From NCBI GenBank assembly GCA_028583405.1, contig CM053256.1, positions 15,096,107-15,160,106 on the forward strand: 64,000 nucleotides of DNA, given 5' to 3'. Position 1 is the stretch's first letter; each line of letters opens with the position of its first letter. Positions 37,473 to 49,793 of the stretch are shown piece by piece. The notes under the pieces were generated by a model. The model saw only the letters and a program-made list of their open reading frames with translations. It had not been told where the DNA came from and searched no databases. This DNA is from Pogonophryne albipinna (lineage: Eukaryota > Chordata > Actinopteri > Perciformes > Artedidraconidae). The position numbers were made by a program, and so were the translations under genes.

Positions 37473-40400
37473 CATCCATATCTCCTGTAATGCAGCATTT
37501 AAAACCAGAGATACAACAATTACAACAATTACAACATCTAAAATCTAACGTAATATATGTTCTGATATCACGAGCTCTACTAAAAACAGTGTGTGATTAT
37601 CCTCAATATGTTATTTAATAATTCATATTTTAAAATATATATCAGACAAGGACAATTTCATCCTAAATATCCACATATGGGAAGATTTTTGAAAGTCATC
37701 TGTAAAAAATAATAATGAAATAATATTGAAACTATTAAATATTTTTGACTCTTATGATATATAGTGATTATCCAGCCCTTCTGACAAACACATGGAAACA
37801 GGTGTGTGATGAGCCTCAATTTGGCATTTAAAAACACATCTTAATATATATTTCAGACACAAATGAAGGGATGATTGTTCTCTGTAATTCTTCTGTGTGA
37901 GCTGCTGCTGCTGCACCTGTTATATTTTGAAAGGGATATTTTCTACACTTCCTCTCGATCAAATTCCAGCTTGTTGTTGGATGAACGGCGGGCTTGTGCT
38001 GCTGGAGCCGCAGATGCTTTGTCTGTCTGTCTTCCACATTTACACCCCCCCCCCGAAACATCATGGTGTGGGGCGGGGTTACAACTAATTTTATATTTTA
38101 TTTCTGTAGTCATTTGTTGTTGTTTTTGAATTGCTGCTGTTTTATTTCCTCTGAGAGCACTGTTAGTATTCCCGTTGTGATCTGGCTCAGCTGTACTGTA
38201 GAAAACACGGTTCTTATCCAACATGTGTAGTGTCAGACAGGAAGTGAGACTGAAGACCCACACATTCGGGGTTCTTTTTTGTGACAGGAAGTGAAGTTTG
38301 CAGTAAACCCACAAACACCCAACATGTGGATTAGGTGTGTCTCATCCCTAAAGTGGTATTTACAAAATAAAAACATTCCTACAGTCTTAAGGGGACACAA
38401 ACGCACCATCAGACGGTTTAAAATGTGTTTATTTTGCATCTTAATGATTTTTACTTTGATAGATTACCCCAGATACATCTGGAGCATCTACCAGATGTGC
38501 GTTAGATGATATTTAATTTAATGTTCTTTAACTTTACATGTCAGTATGATTTAAAAAATGAATTTCATACACGTCCCCCACCCCTACGCACCACAAAAGA
38601 GGATTTAACGTCCGTAAAGTTAGGAAAGTGTTTGTTAGGAACAAATCATGATTTAAGTTAAGAAATAAAAGGAACACTTTCTTTTAAATTTATCATTTAT
38701 TTATCTTTCTGTATTTAATTGGATTATTCTTATTTAAAATGTTCTTAATATTGCATGTGAAGCTCAGTTCAGACCGACAACTTGTGGGATATTTGACGTT
38801 TAAACCCTGTTTCTGAACATTAAGGGAGGATTCCTAATTTAATGGAGAACTTTAGTGCAAAATTAACACAAGTTTTGAGTCAAATTCAAGTGAAATAAAC
38901 ACCTTAATTTGGAATCTGGTTGTTTTCATTCCACTAGTCTGAAAGATCACATGATATTGAAGCAAATAATTGGTAAAATGTCACTTTTATTTTTCTTGTT
39001 TCTTATTTTAAGATCAGGAAGTGACAACAAAATGAGTGATTTTGACTTTTTTTCGATGTTTCTTGGTAGATATGACGTCTGAGTTGTCGGTCTGAATTTC
39101 GCCTTTTCAAATTGTCCCTGCGAGTGTTTTATTTGTGCCAAACGTCCACCTAAAATAATTTGTCGGGCGTTTGTGGGCGCTGACGAGACGAAGCGCTTAG
39201 AGAACGACGGGCAGAAAACGCCCTGCAGGTATTTCTTATAAATTGCACTGTAATTTATTAGTATTATTTTTATTGTTCAATAGGAAGATTAGAAAAAGGG
39301 AAGGGGAGCATTTGTGGGAAGAATCAGTAAATACAAGTGTGTTTAAGTGGATCACTATTCACTGTATGATAAACAAATTACCCTTTCTTTGTTTGTTTTA
39401 AGGAAATCTGACCACTTCTTGAATCTGAATTGATAGACATGCTCTTTTGTAATGCAATTTTAATACCATTCAGCCAATGTTATCATTTCATTTCCTCCCA
39501 TCAAATAAAACATGTCCGTAAACGAAAGAAAAGCAGCTTTGTGTGTTTTTTTAACATTTTTTTTATTTTAATCACAACTTTTCATTGCAGAGATCAAGTG
39601 TGAGCGGAGAAGGGTTCAGTGCACAAATGAAAAAATAACTGCTTCAATAAATTAAAAATTCATATGTACCACGCACGCAGCATTTCCCTCGAGTCGGTAA
39701 AAAAAGGGTCACGCGGTGGAAAATACAAAAAACAAAAAATCACCCACAACAAGATCACTGCAGTATTCATTCAACACACACTCGTTTTAATAGGACCAAT
39801 ATCTGTCTCTTCCAATTTGAACACAAACACTGCAGCGACAAAATCTTAACACGGTTTAAAAAATCTCAGATCAGATTATCGCTAAAGTCACAAACTCATA
39901 AGGTGTTTCTCTCAGATAAAAAAGGGGTCGTTATCTCGTCGCCCTGATTGTATTATAACACCAGCTTGAACATGACTCAGCGTTTCCCAGCATGACTTGT
40001 TTTATTCATTAAAAAAAAAGACTTGAGCAGAAAGAAAATCAAGTCACAGAAACAAACATTACGGGAAGATAGGGGCACAACAAGTGGAAAAACGTCCCTA
40101 ACGTTAGATATTATTAAAGGGGGGGGGGGGGTTAATGCAAACCGTAATTATTTGGCAATCGAATGTTGCTTTTCATTATTTCACTACCAAGGCGATTTAA
40201 TCAGGATCATCTAAACACTACTTCACATTTTGTTTTGATAAGTCGTTGATTTTTGTCTAATTTTCACTTTAAAAAAAAGGACAAATTCAGATTTTCCTCG
40301 ACACAATACTCACAAGCCCATATGGCATTTTTAAGCCGCACATATTTTCATCATCGCTGTATACTTTTCTTCAGTACAAACGCCAAACATTTGAAGTATT

Positions 40401-41145
40401 TTCTATGCCTTATTAAATGTTTTATATTTTAGAAATTATATTTGTCATTTGCGGAGTCGGACAAAAAAAAGGTAGTTTGAAAACATCTTGGAATTCAATG
40501 TGAATTTGTATCCAGTTTTTCTTAGTCTAAACGCTCGTTAATGTTCGTTACATTTGTTAAATTGCAGCCCTAAAGAAATGGGAAATATATCCAGTCTTTT
40601 CTAAATACACCAGAGACTAAAATGAGTTAATTTTAAGTCTTTTTATTATGAAAAACGAGGAATTATGACACAAAAAACTCAAATATAATCTACCGCTGCG
40701 CGTAGAAAAGTTGTTTCCTCTCTACAATGTGACTTCAACACAGTCAGTATGAAAATAAATAATAATGACTCCGACTGATAACTGTTTAAACGTCTTTATG
40801 GGAGTGCGAGTATCGAATTTAAACAAATGTGAATCTGTCCTTAATTATTTTCTGGGTTAAACTCAGCGTTCAGTTTCTGCAGAGCGACTTCAAACAGTCT
40901 CTGAATACATCTCTCACTGGAAACATTTGTGTGTGTGTGTGTGTGAGAAATGATTCCTGATTGTTCCGGTCCGGAGACCAAATGGAGGAATTGGCAGCGG
41001 TTCAATCTGACATCATAGTTTATGAAGGAAACGAAAAATATTCTGCTGGGTTTTGAAAGCCGTCGGTTCGGCCCGGCCCAGCTCCTGCTTTCACACAAGT
41101 TCTTGGATTTGAAGAAGATGGAGAGAGAGATGTGGAACTTGTACT
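37473..41145. other. Gene-poor region between cers1 and the unidentified minus-strand gene
   Basis: AT-rich sequence with no supportable exon chain. It includes a poly-C run near 38045-38053, a poly-G run near 40122-40131, and a short (GT)n near 40929-40943. The minus-strand frames at 37828-38439 show no family resemblance. Confidence 0.4.
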
Positions 41146-41638
41146 TTAGTGGGATTTCACTTTGGGCTGCGTGACTCTGCGGGCGACGCTGTACAGGAGC
41201 CCGAAGTTCTGGAGGAGAGAGACCGAGAGGTTACAGAAAACAATCAGAATCAGGTTTATCACCAGGTAGGTTTACACGTACGGGGAAGTGGACTTGGTGC
41301 ATGAAAACAAGAATTAAAAACACAGGTAGAGAACTAGAAAAATATTTAAAATAATAAAAAATATGTGACCTGCTCCATCGAAATCAGTCGCATTGACCCA
41401 AAGACACATTTTGAGTTGTATACACTGTTGGAAAGAGGAGAGTCCTAGCTTTCTCATGACATCAGGATTGTTGTTGTACTCCAAATATTAATCAAAATAG
41501 GTCACATTCTATAATGACTGTCACCGAGTCATCACTTCTCTGGAATCCATCGATCTGATTGGTTGTTAGCCGAGCAAATTATCAAAGGACTACGGAGGGA
41601 AGATATTTTAGTTTGGATTACTGGTCTGGGGGAAGCTC

Positions 41639-41674
<36 letters not shown>

Positions 41675-44600
41675 CCCGGGGAAAACCCTCACGAGAAACA
41701 CCGGCTGTTGTTTTGCCCGCTGTGACGTCAAGTTACTCCGTTCTCTGCTTGTAATTATGCCGAAGCTTCAAAGCTGTATTTATCCTCTGAATTTGCCGAA
41801 ACAAGTTTAATATTCTGAAAGCCAAGACTTTGTTTATTTCAAACCAGATGAAAACAAACTGTAACGGACCCTGCCGTGTTATCTATGATTACTATACGCC
41901 TTACATTCGTGATGTCAGCAGGAGGGAGGGGGGGGGCGAGTGAGAGCGGTCTTCTTCCCTTCACGAGCTTCAAACATGTATTTATCGTGTGATTTTGGAA
42001 ATAAAAGTTTCATATTCTGAAACAACCAAAACACACGAACCCCGAAAAACTATTTTTTTACGCAAATCCACGTTTATTTGAAATGAGCCGTTGAGACTTC
42101 CGACTGATTCCGATTGAGCGGGTCACAAATATACAAAATAACAGTATTTACTTTGCGATGGACGGAATAAAATAAGGAATAAAAATCAGCTGTAATACAA
42201 AATAAAGTTGTACATTGTGTGCATCTGTATTCCTCCATCTCATTCCATTGCAGTGTAAATACTACAGTCACCTCATCGGACACGAGGAAGGGCTAAATAA
42301 GTCCATTTAAATGCAGAAGTTATTATTTTGCCCTTAATTATTGTTATTATAAAAGTATTCCTACTAAGCTTTTAACAAATAGTCTCATTTATGATCAAAG
42401 GGACTCCAGATGAAAAACAAGTGTATAATAAATGCAGAGGGTGGAAGTAGTAGAGTACAAATACTTCGTTACTGTACTTAGTACATGTTTCTGGTATCAG
42501 TACTTTACTTATTTTTCTGACTACTTTTTACTTTCTAGTTCTTACATGTTGAACACAAATACCTGTACTTTCTACTTCTCACATGTTGAACTCAAATACC
42601 TGTACTTTCTACTTCTTACACGTTGAACCCAAATACCTGTACTTTCTAGTTCTTACATGTTGAACTCAAATACCTGTACTTTCTACTTCTTACATGTTGA
42701 ACTCAAATACTGTACTTTCTACTTCTTACATGTTGAACTCAAATACCTGTACTTTCTACTTCTTACATGTTGAACTCAAATACTTGTACTTTCTACTTCT
42801 TACATGTTGAACCCAAATACCTGTACTTTCTACTTCTTACACTTTGAACCCAAATACCTGTACTTTCTACTTCTCACATGTTGAACACAAATACCTGTAC
42901 TTTCTACTTCTCACATGTTGAACACAAATACCTGTACTTTCTACTTCTCACATGTTGAACACAAATACCTGTACTTTCTACTTCTTACATGTTGAACACA
43001 AATACGTGTACTTTCTACTTCTTACATGTTGAACCAAATACCTGTACTTTCTACTTCTTACACTTTGAACCCAAATACCTGAACTTTCTAGTTCTTACAT
43101 GTTGAACTCAAATACCTGTACTTTCTACTTCTTACATGTTGAACTCAAATACTGTACTTTCTACTTCTTATATGTTGAACCCAAATACCTGTACTTTCTA
43201 CTTCTTACATGTTGAACTCAAATACCTGTACTTTCTACTTCTTACACTTTGAACCCAAATACCTGTACTTTCTACTTCTTACATGTTGAACACAAATACC
43301 TGTACTTTCTACTTCTTACATGTTGAACTCAAATAGCTGTACTTTCTACTTCTTACATGTTGAACCCAAATACCTGTACTTTCTACTTCTTACATGTTGA
43401 ATACAAATACCTGTACTTTCTACTTCTCACATGTTGAACCCAAATACCTGTACTTTCTACTTCTTACATGTTGAACACAAATACCTGTACTTTCTACTTC
43501 TTACATGTTGAACACAAATACCTGTACTTTCTACTTCTTACATGTTGAACACAAATACCTGTACTTTCTACTTCTTACATGTTGAACACAAATACCTGTA
43601 CTTTCTACTTCTTACATGTTGAACACAAATACCTGTACTTTCTACTTCTTACACTTTGAACCTAAATACCTGTACTTTCTACTTCTTACATGTTGAACTC
43701 AAATACCTGTACTTTCTACTTCTTACATGTTGAACACAAATACCTGTACTTTCTACTTCTTACATGTTGAACCCAAATACCTGTACTTTCTAGTTCTTAC
43801 ATGTTGAACTCAAATACCTGTACTTTCTACTTCTCACATGTTGAACACAAATACCTGTACTTTCTACTTCTTACATGTTGAACACAAATACCTGTACTTT
43901 CTACTTCTCACATGTTGAACACAAATACCTGAACTTTCTACTTCTCACATGTTGAACACAAATACCTGTACTTTCTACTTCTTACATGTTGAACCCAAAT
44001 ACCTGTACTTTCTACTTCTTACATGTTGAACACAAATACCTGTACTTTCTACTTCTTACATGTTGAACCCAAATACCTGTACTTTCTACTTCTTACATGT
44101 TGAACACAAATACCTGTACTTTCTACTTCTTACATGTTGAACCCAAATACCTGTACTTTCTACTTCTTACATGTTGAACACAAATACCTGTACTTTCTAC
44201 TTCTTACATGTTGAACTCAAATACCTGTACTTTCTACTTCTTACATGTTGAACCCAAATACCTGTACTTTCTACTTCTTACATGTTGAACACAAATACCT
44301 GTACTTTCTACTTCTTACATGTTGAACCCAAATACCTGTACTTTCTACTTCTTACATGTTGAACTCAAATACCTGTACTTTCTACTTCTTACATGTTGAA
44401 CACAAATACTTGTACTTTCTACTTCTTACATGTTGAACCCAAATACATGTACTTTCTACTTCTTACATGTTGAACACAAATACCTGTACTTTCTACTTCT
44501 TACACTTTGAACCCAAATACCTGTACTTTCTACTTCTTACATGTTGAACTCAAATACCTGTACTTTCTACTTCTTACATGTTGAACACAAATACCTGTAC

Positions 44601-47006
44601 TTTCTACTTCTTACACTTTGAACCCAAATACCTGTACTTTCTACTTCTTACATGTTGAACTCAAATACCTGTACTTTCTACTTCTTACACTTTGAACCCA
44701 AATACCTGTACTTTCTACTTCTTACATGTTGAACTCAAATACCTGTACTTTCTACTTCTTACATGTTGAACCCAAATACCTGTACTTTCTACTTCTTACA
44801 TGTTGAACTCAAATACCTGTACTTTCTAGTTCTTACATGTTGAACTCAAATACCTGTACTTTCTACTTCTTAAATGTTGAACACAAATACCTGTACTTTC
44901 TACTTCTTACATGTTGAACCCAAATACCTGGACTTTCTACTTCTTACATGTTGAACTCAAATACCTGTACTTTCTACTTCTTACATGTTGAACAAATACC
45001 TGTACTTTCTACTTCTTACATGTTGAACACAAATACCTGTACTTTCTACTTCTTACATGTTGAACCAAATACCTGTACTTTCTACTTCTTACATGTTGAA
45101 CCCAAATACCTGTACTTTCTACTTCTTACACGTTGAACTCAAATACCTGTACTTTCTACTTCTTACACGTTGAACTCAAATACCTGTACTTTCTACTTCT
45201 TACACGTTGAACACAAATACCTGTACTTTCTACTTCTTACACGTTGAACCCAAATACCTGTACTTTCTACTTCTTACATGTTGAACACAAATACCTGTAC
45301 TTTCTACTTCTTACATGTTGAACTCAAATACCTGTACTTTCTACTTCTTACATGTTGAACCCAAATACCTGTACTTTCTACTTCTTACATGTTGAACACA
45401 AATACCTGTACTTTCTACTTCTTACATGTTGAACCCAAATACCTGTACTTTCTACTTCTTACATGTTGAACTCAAATACCTGTACTTTCTACTTCTTACA
45501 TGATGAACCAAATACCTGTACTTTCTACTTCTTACATGTTGAACACAAATACCTGTACTTTCTACTTCTACATGTTGAACCAAATACCTGGACTTTCTAC
45601 TTCTTACATGTTGAACTCAAATACCTGTACTTTCTACTTCTTACATGTTGAACTCAAATACCTGTACTTTCTACTTCTTACATGTTGAACACAAATACCT
45701 GTACTTTCTACTTCTTACATGTTGAACACAAATACCTGTACTTTCTACTTCTCACATGTTGAACACAAATACCTGTACTTTCTACTTCTTACATGTTGAA
45801 CCCAAATACCTGTACTTTCTACTTCTTACATGTTGAACCCAAATACCTGTACTTTCTACTTCTTACATGTTGAACCCAAATACCTGTACTTTCTACTTCT
45901 TACATGTTGAACCCAAATACCTGTACTTTCTACTTCTTACATGTTGAACACAAATACCTGTACTTTCTACTTCTTACATGTTGAACTCAAATACCTGTAC
46001 TTTCTACTTCTTACATGTTGAACACAAATACCTGTACTTTCTACTTCTTACATGTTGAACTCAAATACCTGTACTTTCTACTTCTTACATGTTGAACTCA
46101 AATACCTGTACTTTCTACTTCTTACATGTTGAACACAAATACCTGTACTTTCTACTTCTTACATGTTGAACACAAATACCTGTACTTTCTACTTCTTACA
46201 TGTTGAACACTAATACCTGTACTTTCTACTTCTTACATGTTGAACACTAATACCTGTACTTTCTACTTCTCACATGTTGAACACAAATACCTGTACTTTC
46301 TACTTCTTACATGTTGAACACAAATACCTGTACTTTCTACTTCTTACATGTTGAACACAAATACCTGTACTTTCTACTTCTTACATGTTGAACTCAAATA
46401 CCTGTACTTTCTACTTCTTACATGTTGAACTCAAATACCTGAACTTTCTACTTCTCTCATTTTCCAAACAGCTGGTTCCTTTAGTCTGAATGTGTGTTTG
46501 GTGGCGTGATCATTATTCTTTAGAGTCATTGCGTGCCTATTGATTTGAACACGATCCGTGTATCCATCATTTCCTGGTCTTCTCTAAAGAAGAGGGACCA
46601 ATGGAAACGTTGTCATGTTGCCGTTGTTCAGCATGGAAACATTCATTAGCTAACAATGACATTATTGTTCTATTAATATAAAGGGAGGTCAGGTACTCTT
46701 TAAAACAGCTGCTAGGTATGGATACTTTTTACTGAAGTACATTTCAAAGCCTCTTACTTTGACTTGAGTAAAGAAGTTTAGTCAGTACTTCTACTTTCAC
46801 CAGAGTACTTTTAAACACGAGTGTCTGTACTTCTACTTGAGTAAAGGATGTGTGTACTTTTGCCATCTCTAAATAACACAGATATGCAACGTGTCTGACG
46901 GAGGTTACAGAAAATAGTAACTTGTACCTGGATGGCGAGGTACATCACACCTAAGTACCCTGAGATGCAGACGGCCAGCAGCAGGTCGAAGATGGCCGGC
47001 TTCACT
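41146..47006 (-). CDS. Unidentified membrane protein, last two coding exons
   Basis: Two minus-strand exons join in phase: 47006-46928 (acceptor tctcag, donor ccag|gtacaa) and 41208-41146 (acceptor ctccag, ending TAA). The joined tail is a hydrophobic segment, PAIFDLLLAVCISGYLGVMYLAIQ, followed by NFGLLYSVARRVTQPKVKSH and stop. It looks like the last transmembrane helix and a basic cytosolic tail of a multi-pass membrane protein. I do not recognise the family. Upstream exons are not found before the N gap, so the gene is truncated at the right edge of this segment. The 5.7-kb intron holds the large 37-bp minisatellite. It faces cers1 tail to tail. Confidence 0.5.
41641..41671. repeat. (TG)n microsatellite
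   Basis: Uninterrupted TG run inside the intron of the unidentified minus-strand gene. Confidence 0.9.
42435..46872. mobile_element. Fish TIR-type repeat element expanded by an internal minisatellite
   Basis: The left edge gggtggaagtagtagagtac and the right edge, reverse-complemented agagatggcaaaagtacaca, are imperfectly inverted. The arms (ttactgtacttagtac near 42470; acttgagtaaagaagt near 46765) resemble a repeat found widely in teleosts. The 37-bp array fills the middle. The boundaries are approximate. Confidence 0.5.
42535..46455. repeat. 37-bp minisatellite, about 3.9 kb
   Basis: About 105 tandem copies of a unit such as acttcttacatgttgaacac plus aaatacctgtactttct. Variants differ mainly at gaac[a/c/t]c and acatg versus acactt. 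A few units have 1-bp deletions. It shares only its length, not its sequence, with the 37-bp array at 23755-24753. Frames across it are artefacts. Confidence 0.95.
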
Positions 47007-47069
47007 CTGAGAGGAGGAGAGAGATGAGGGGATTATTAAAGGATAGACATTAAAAAACATCATCTAGAT

Positions 47070-47645
47070 CAGAGGGTCAAACTCAAATACACAGTGGGCC
47101 AAAATAAAAACATGGGTACTAGTCGAGGGCCGGACTGGTTCAATGTTTATTGCAGAACTTATTGAAATGAACTTATTGCACATATTAAACTGGAACTAAC
47201 AAAGCTTAAATGATTGCCTATCAAAACAACATTAAATAATCAGTTGCATTCATTTCTTATGGCTCTATCTGCAGCTTTTCCAGAGTCATTTCTTATGATT
47301 ACATTTTCCCACAGGCCAACACAGCTTCAACAAAACTATTTCCCTCAAAGAACAAACCAAACATGCCCTGTTGTCGTGAGAGAGAAAGTGCAGAAGGAAG
47401 CATCCATTGAACTCAGTGTGCTGCTCTGTGATGCTAGTTCAGATACTTGGCATCTCATCTTGGTGCAAGGTCATCAATGTTTGGGCTCAGGCTCTGAGCT
47501 GAGGAGACCCTCAGGATGGAGTGAAGGTGTGCGTGCAATATACCGGCGGGCCAGATCTAATAGGAATTAGAAATTATCCTGCAGGCCGAAATTAAATCCA
47601 CCAAGGGCCTGATTTGGCCCCCGGGCCTAGAGTTTGACACATGTG
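47070..47645. mobile_element. hAT-type non-autonomous element, older copy
   Basis: Ends are cagagggtcaaactc and gagtttgacacatgtg, with gggccgg and ggcccccgggcc segments inside as in the element at 36928-37450. Flanks share ATCTA (47062-47066 and 47646-47650), possibly a decayed target duplication. Confidence 0.6.
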
Positions 47646-47998
47646 ATCTAAGGTTATTCAATTGAAAGTAAACCCTCAGTACTGTGCGTGGGAAATGTAT
47701 GCGATTCCTCTTGATTCCATCCTGGGCTCTCAGGACCATGTGATAACAACACACTTTTAACCTTGTTCCAAAAGGCTTCTTTAAATCAAATGAACCAAAA
47801 CACTGACAACAAGGAACATGGTGTCGCTGGAAAAGTCTGTGAAATGTTGTTCACTGAGGATTCATTAACAGCTGGGAGCAGTAAAGCAGCAGGAAGTGCA
47901 GTAAAGCTCAGAGGAAGAACTAAAACATGAGAGGAGGAGGAGGAGGAGAAGGAAGAGGAGAAGAGGACTGAGGGTGCATCTCACTTCGGTTAAATGGA

Positions 47999-48998
47999 NN
48001 NNNNNNNNNNNNNNNNNNNNNNNNNNNNNNNNNNNNNNNNNNNNNNNNNNNNNNNNNNNNNNNNNNNNNNNNNNNNNNNNNNNNNNNNNNNNNNNNNNNN
48101 NNNNNNNNNNNNNNNNNNNNNNNNNNNNNNNNNNNNNNNNNNNNNNNNNNNNNNNNNNNNNNNNNNNNNNNNNNNNNNNNNNNNNNNNNNNNNNNNNNNN
48201 NNNNNNNNNNNNNNNNNNNNNNNNNNNNNNNNNNNNNNNNNNNNNNNNNNNNNNNNNNNNNNNNNNNNNNNNNNNNNNNNNNNNNNNNNNNNNNNNNNNN
48301 NNNNNNNNNNNNNNNNNNNNNNNNNNNNNNNNNNNNNNNNNNNNNNNNNNNNNNNNNNNNNNNNNNNNNNNNNNNNNNNNNNNNNNNNNNNNNNNNNNNN
48401 NNNNNNNNNNNNNNNNNNNNNNNNNNNNNNNNNNNNNNNNNNNNNNNNNNNNNNNNNNNNNNNNNNNNNNNNNNNNNNNNNNNNNNNNNNNNNNNNNNNN
48501 NNNNNNNNNNNNNNNNNNNNNNNNNNNNNNNNNNNNNNNNNNNNNNNNNNNNNNNNNNNNNNNNNNNNNNNNNNNNNNNNNNNNNNNNNNNNNNNNNNNN
48601 NNNNNNNNNNNNNNNNNNNNNNNNNNNNNNNNNNNNNNNNNNNNNNNNNNNNNNNNNNNNNNNNNNNNNNNNNNNNNNNNNNNNNNNNNNNNNNNNNNNN
48701 NNNNNNNNNNNNNNNNNNNNNNNNNNNNNNNNNNNNNNNNNNNNNNNNNNNNNNNNNNNNNNNNNNNNNNNNNNNNNNNNNNNNNNNNNNNNNNNNNNNN
48801 NNNNNNNNNNNNNNNNNNNNNNNNNNNNNNNNNNNNNNNNNNNNNNNNNNNNNNNNNNNNNNNNNNNNNNNNNNNNNNNNNNNNNNNNNNNNNNNNNNNN
48901 NNNNNNNNNNNNNNNNNNNNNNNNNNNNNNNNNNNNNNNNNNNNNNNNNNNNNNNNNNNNNNNNNNNNNNNNNNNNNNNNNNNNNNNNNNNNNNNNNN
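47999..48998. other. Assembly gap of exactly 1000 N
   Basis: A run of 1000 undetermined bases; the round size suggests a placeholder rather than a measured gap. Open frames of X residues across it are meaningless. The sequence changes from the cers1 segment back to zfat across it. Confidence 0.99.
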
Positions 48999-49793
48999 TT
49001 TTCCTTCCAAGGATAGTTTGTTAAAAAATAACTCTTTTGCTAGGCCTTATGTTAAATATCTTAAATGTTATATTTATCTCGGAACCTAATGAGTACCAAT
49101 GCCTAATGACTATGTGGTTGCTTAGCTGAAGTTATTTGATACTCAAACCATGTCTTAATTAGCTGTGATGTCCAATGTTTTGCTTTGAGGAAGTGAATTG
49201 TTCATATCAGCCTCTTTGTCTCTTTACCTACCTCTTTAAACACTTGCCTACCTCAATGATCTCGCTACCTTGAAGTTACATCCCAGGCTGAGGATGTTGG
49301 CAGACATAAATCCAGCACAGGTGTTGATGAAGGTCTCAGTGAGCAGAGCCAGTTAATCAAAAAACACCTTGCAATGCATATGCTCACTATGTTATTCAGC
49401 ACTTTTATCTGACTTGGTTTTCTTCACACTTTCTCCCACCGTCCTTGAGATTTTGCATGTCCCACTAAAGAAAACTTACCCATAAGCATCACTAACAATC
49501 CAGTCACAAATGTAGTCTTTGTCTGTAAATATATGTTGCTAATTGTTATGTTATTCTAATAAACTACATATAATGTAAATGCACTCATAAACAACATTTT
49601 TAATTAAAAAACGTTCTGTCTTATTTAGAGCAATATTACTTCAAGGACCAACATTGAACAGAGTGCATCTGTAACACCTCATCAAATACCATCTTGATTT
49701 TAAACACTTTTATATCCCCTTGACTCTATAAAAGTCATGTTTTTGGAATATTGTTGTTGTCTCATGTGGTTATTCTTTTGTTCTGGTGTGTAG

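Noticed and set aside
47214..47570. 118-codon plus-strand frame
   Set aside because: It falls inside the old hAT-type element at 47070-47645 and has no transposase motif that I can recognise; possibly a short internal remnant, not a gene.
47865..49089. Frames of 340-381 codons across the N run
   Set aside because: They consist almost entirely of undetermined residues from the assembly gap.
49265..49355. Minus-strand exon-like stretch reading LLTETFINTCAGFMSANILS with a possible donor (ttcaag|gtagcg)
   Set aside because: There is no convincing acceptor and no partner exon, and I recognise no family. It may be an old exon fragment, but support is too thin to list as a gene.
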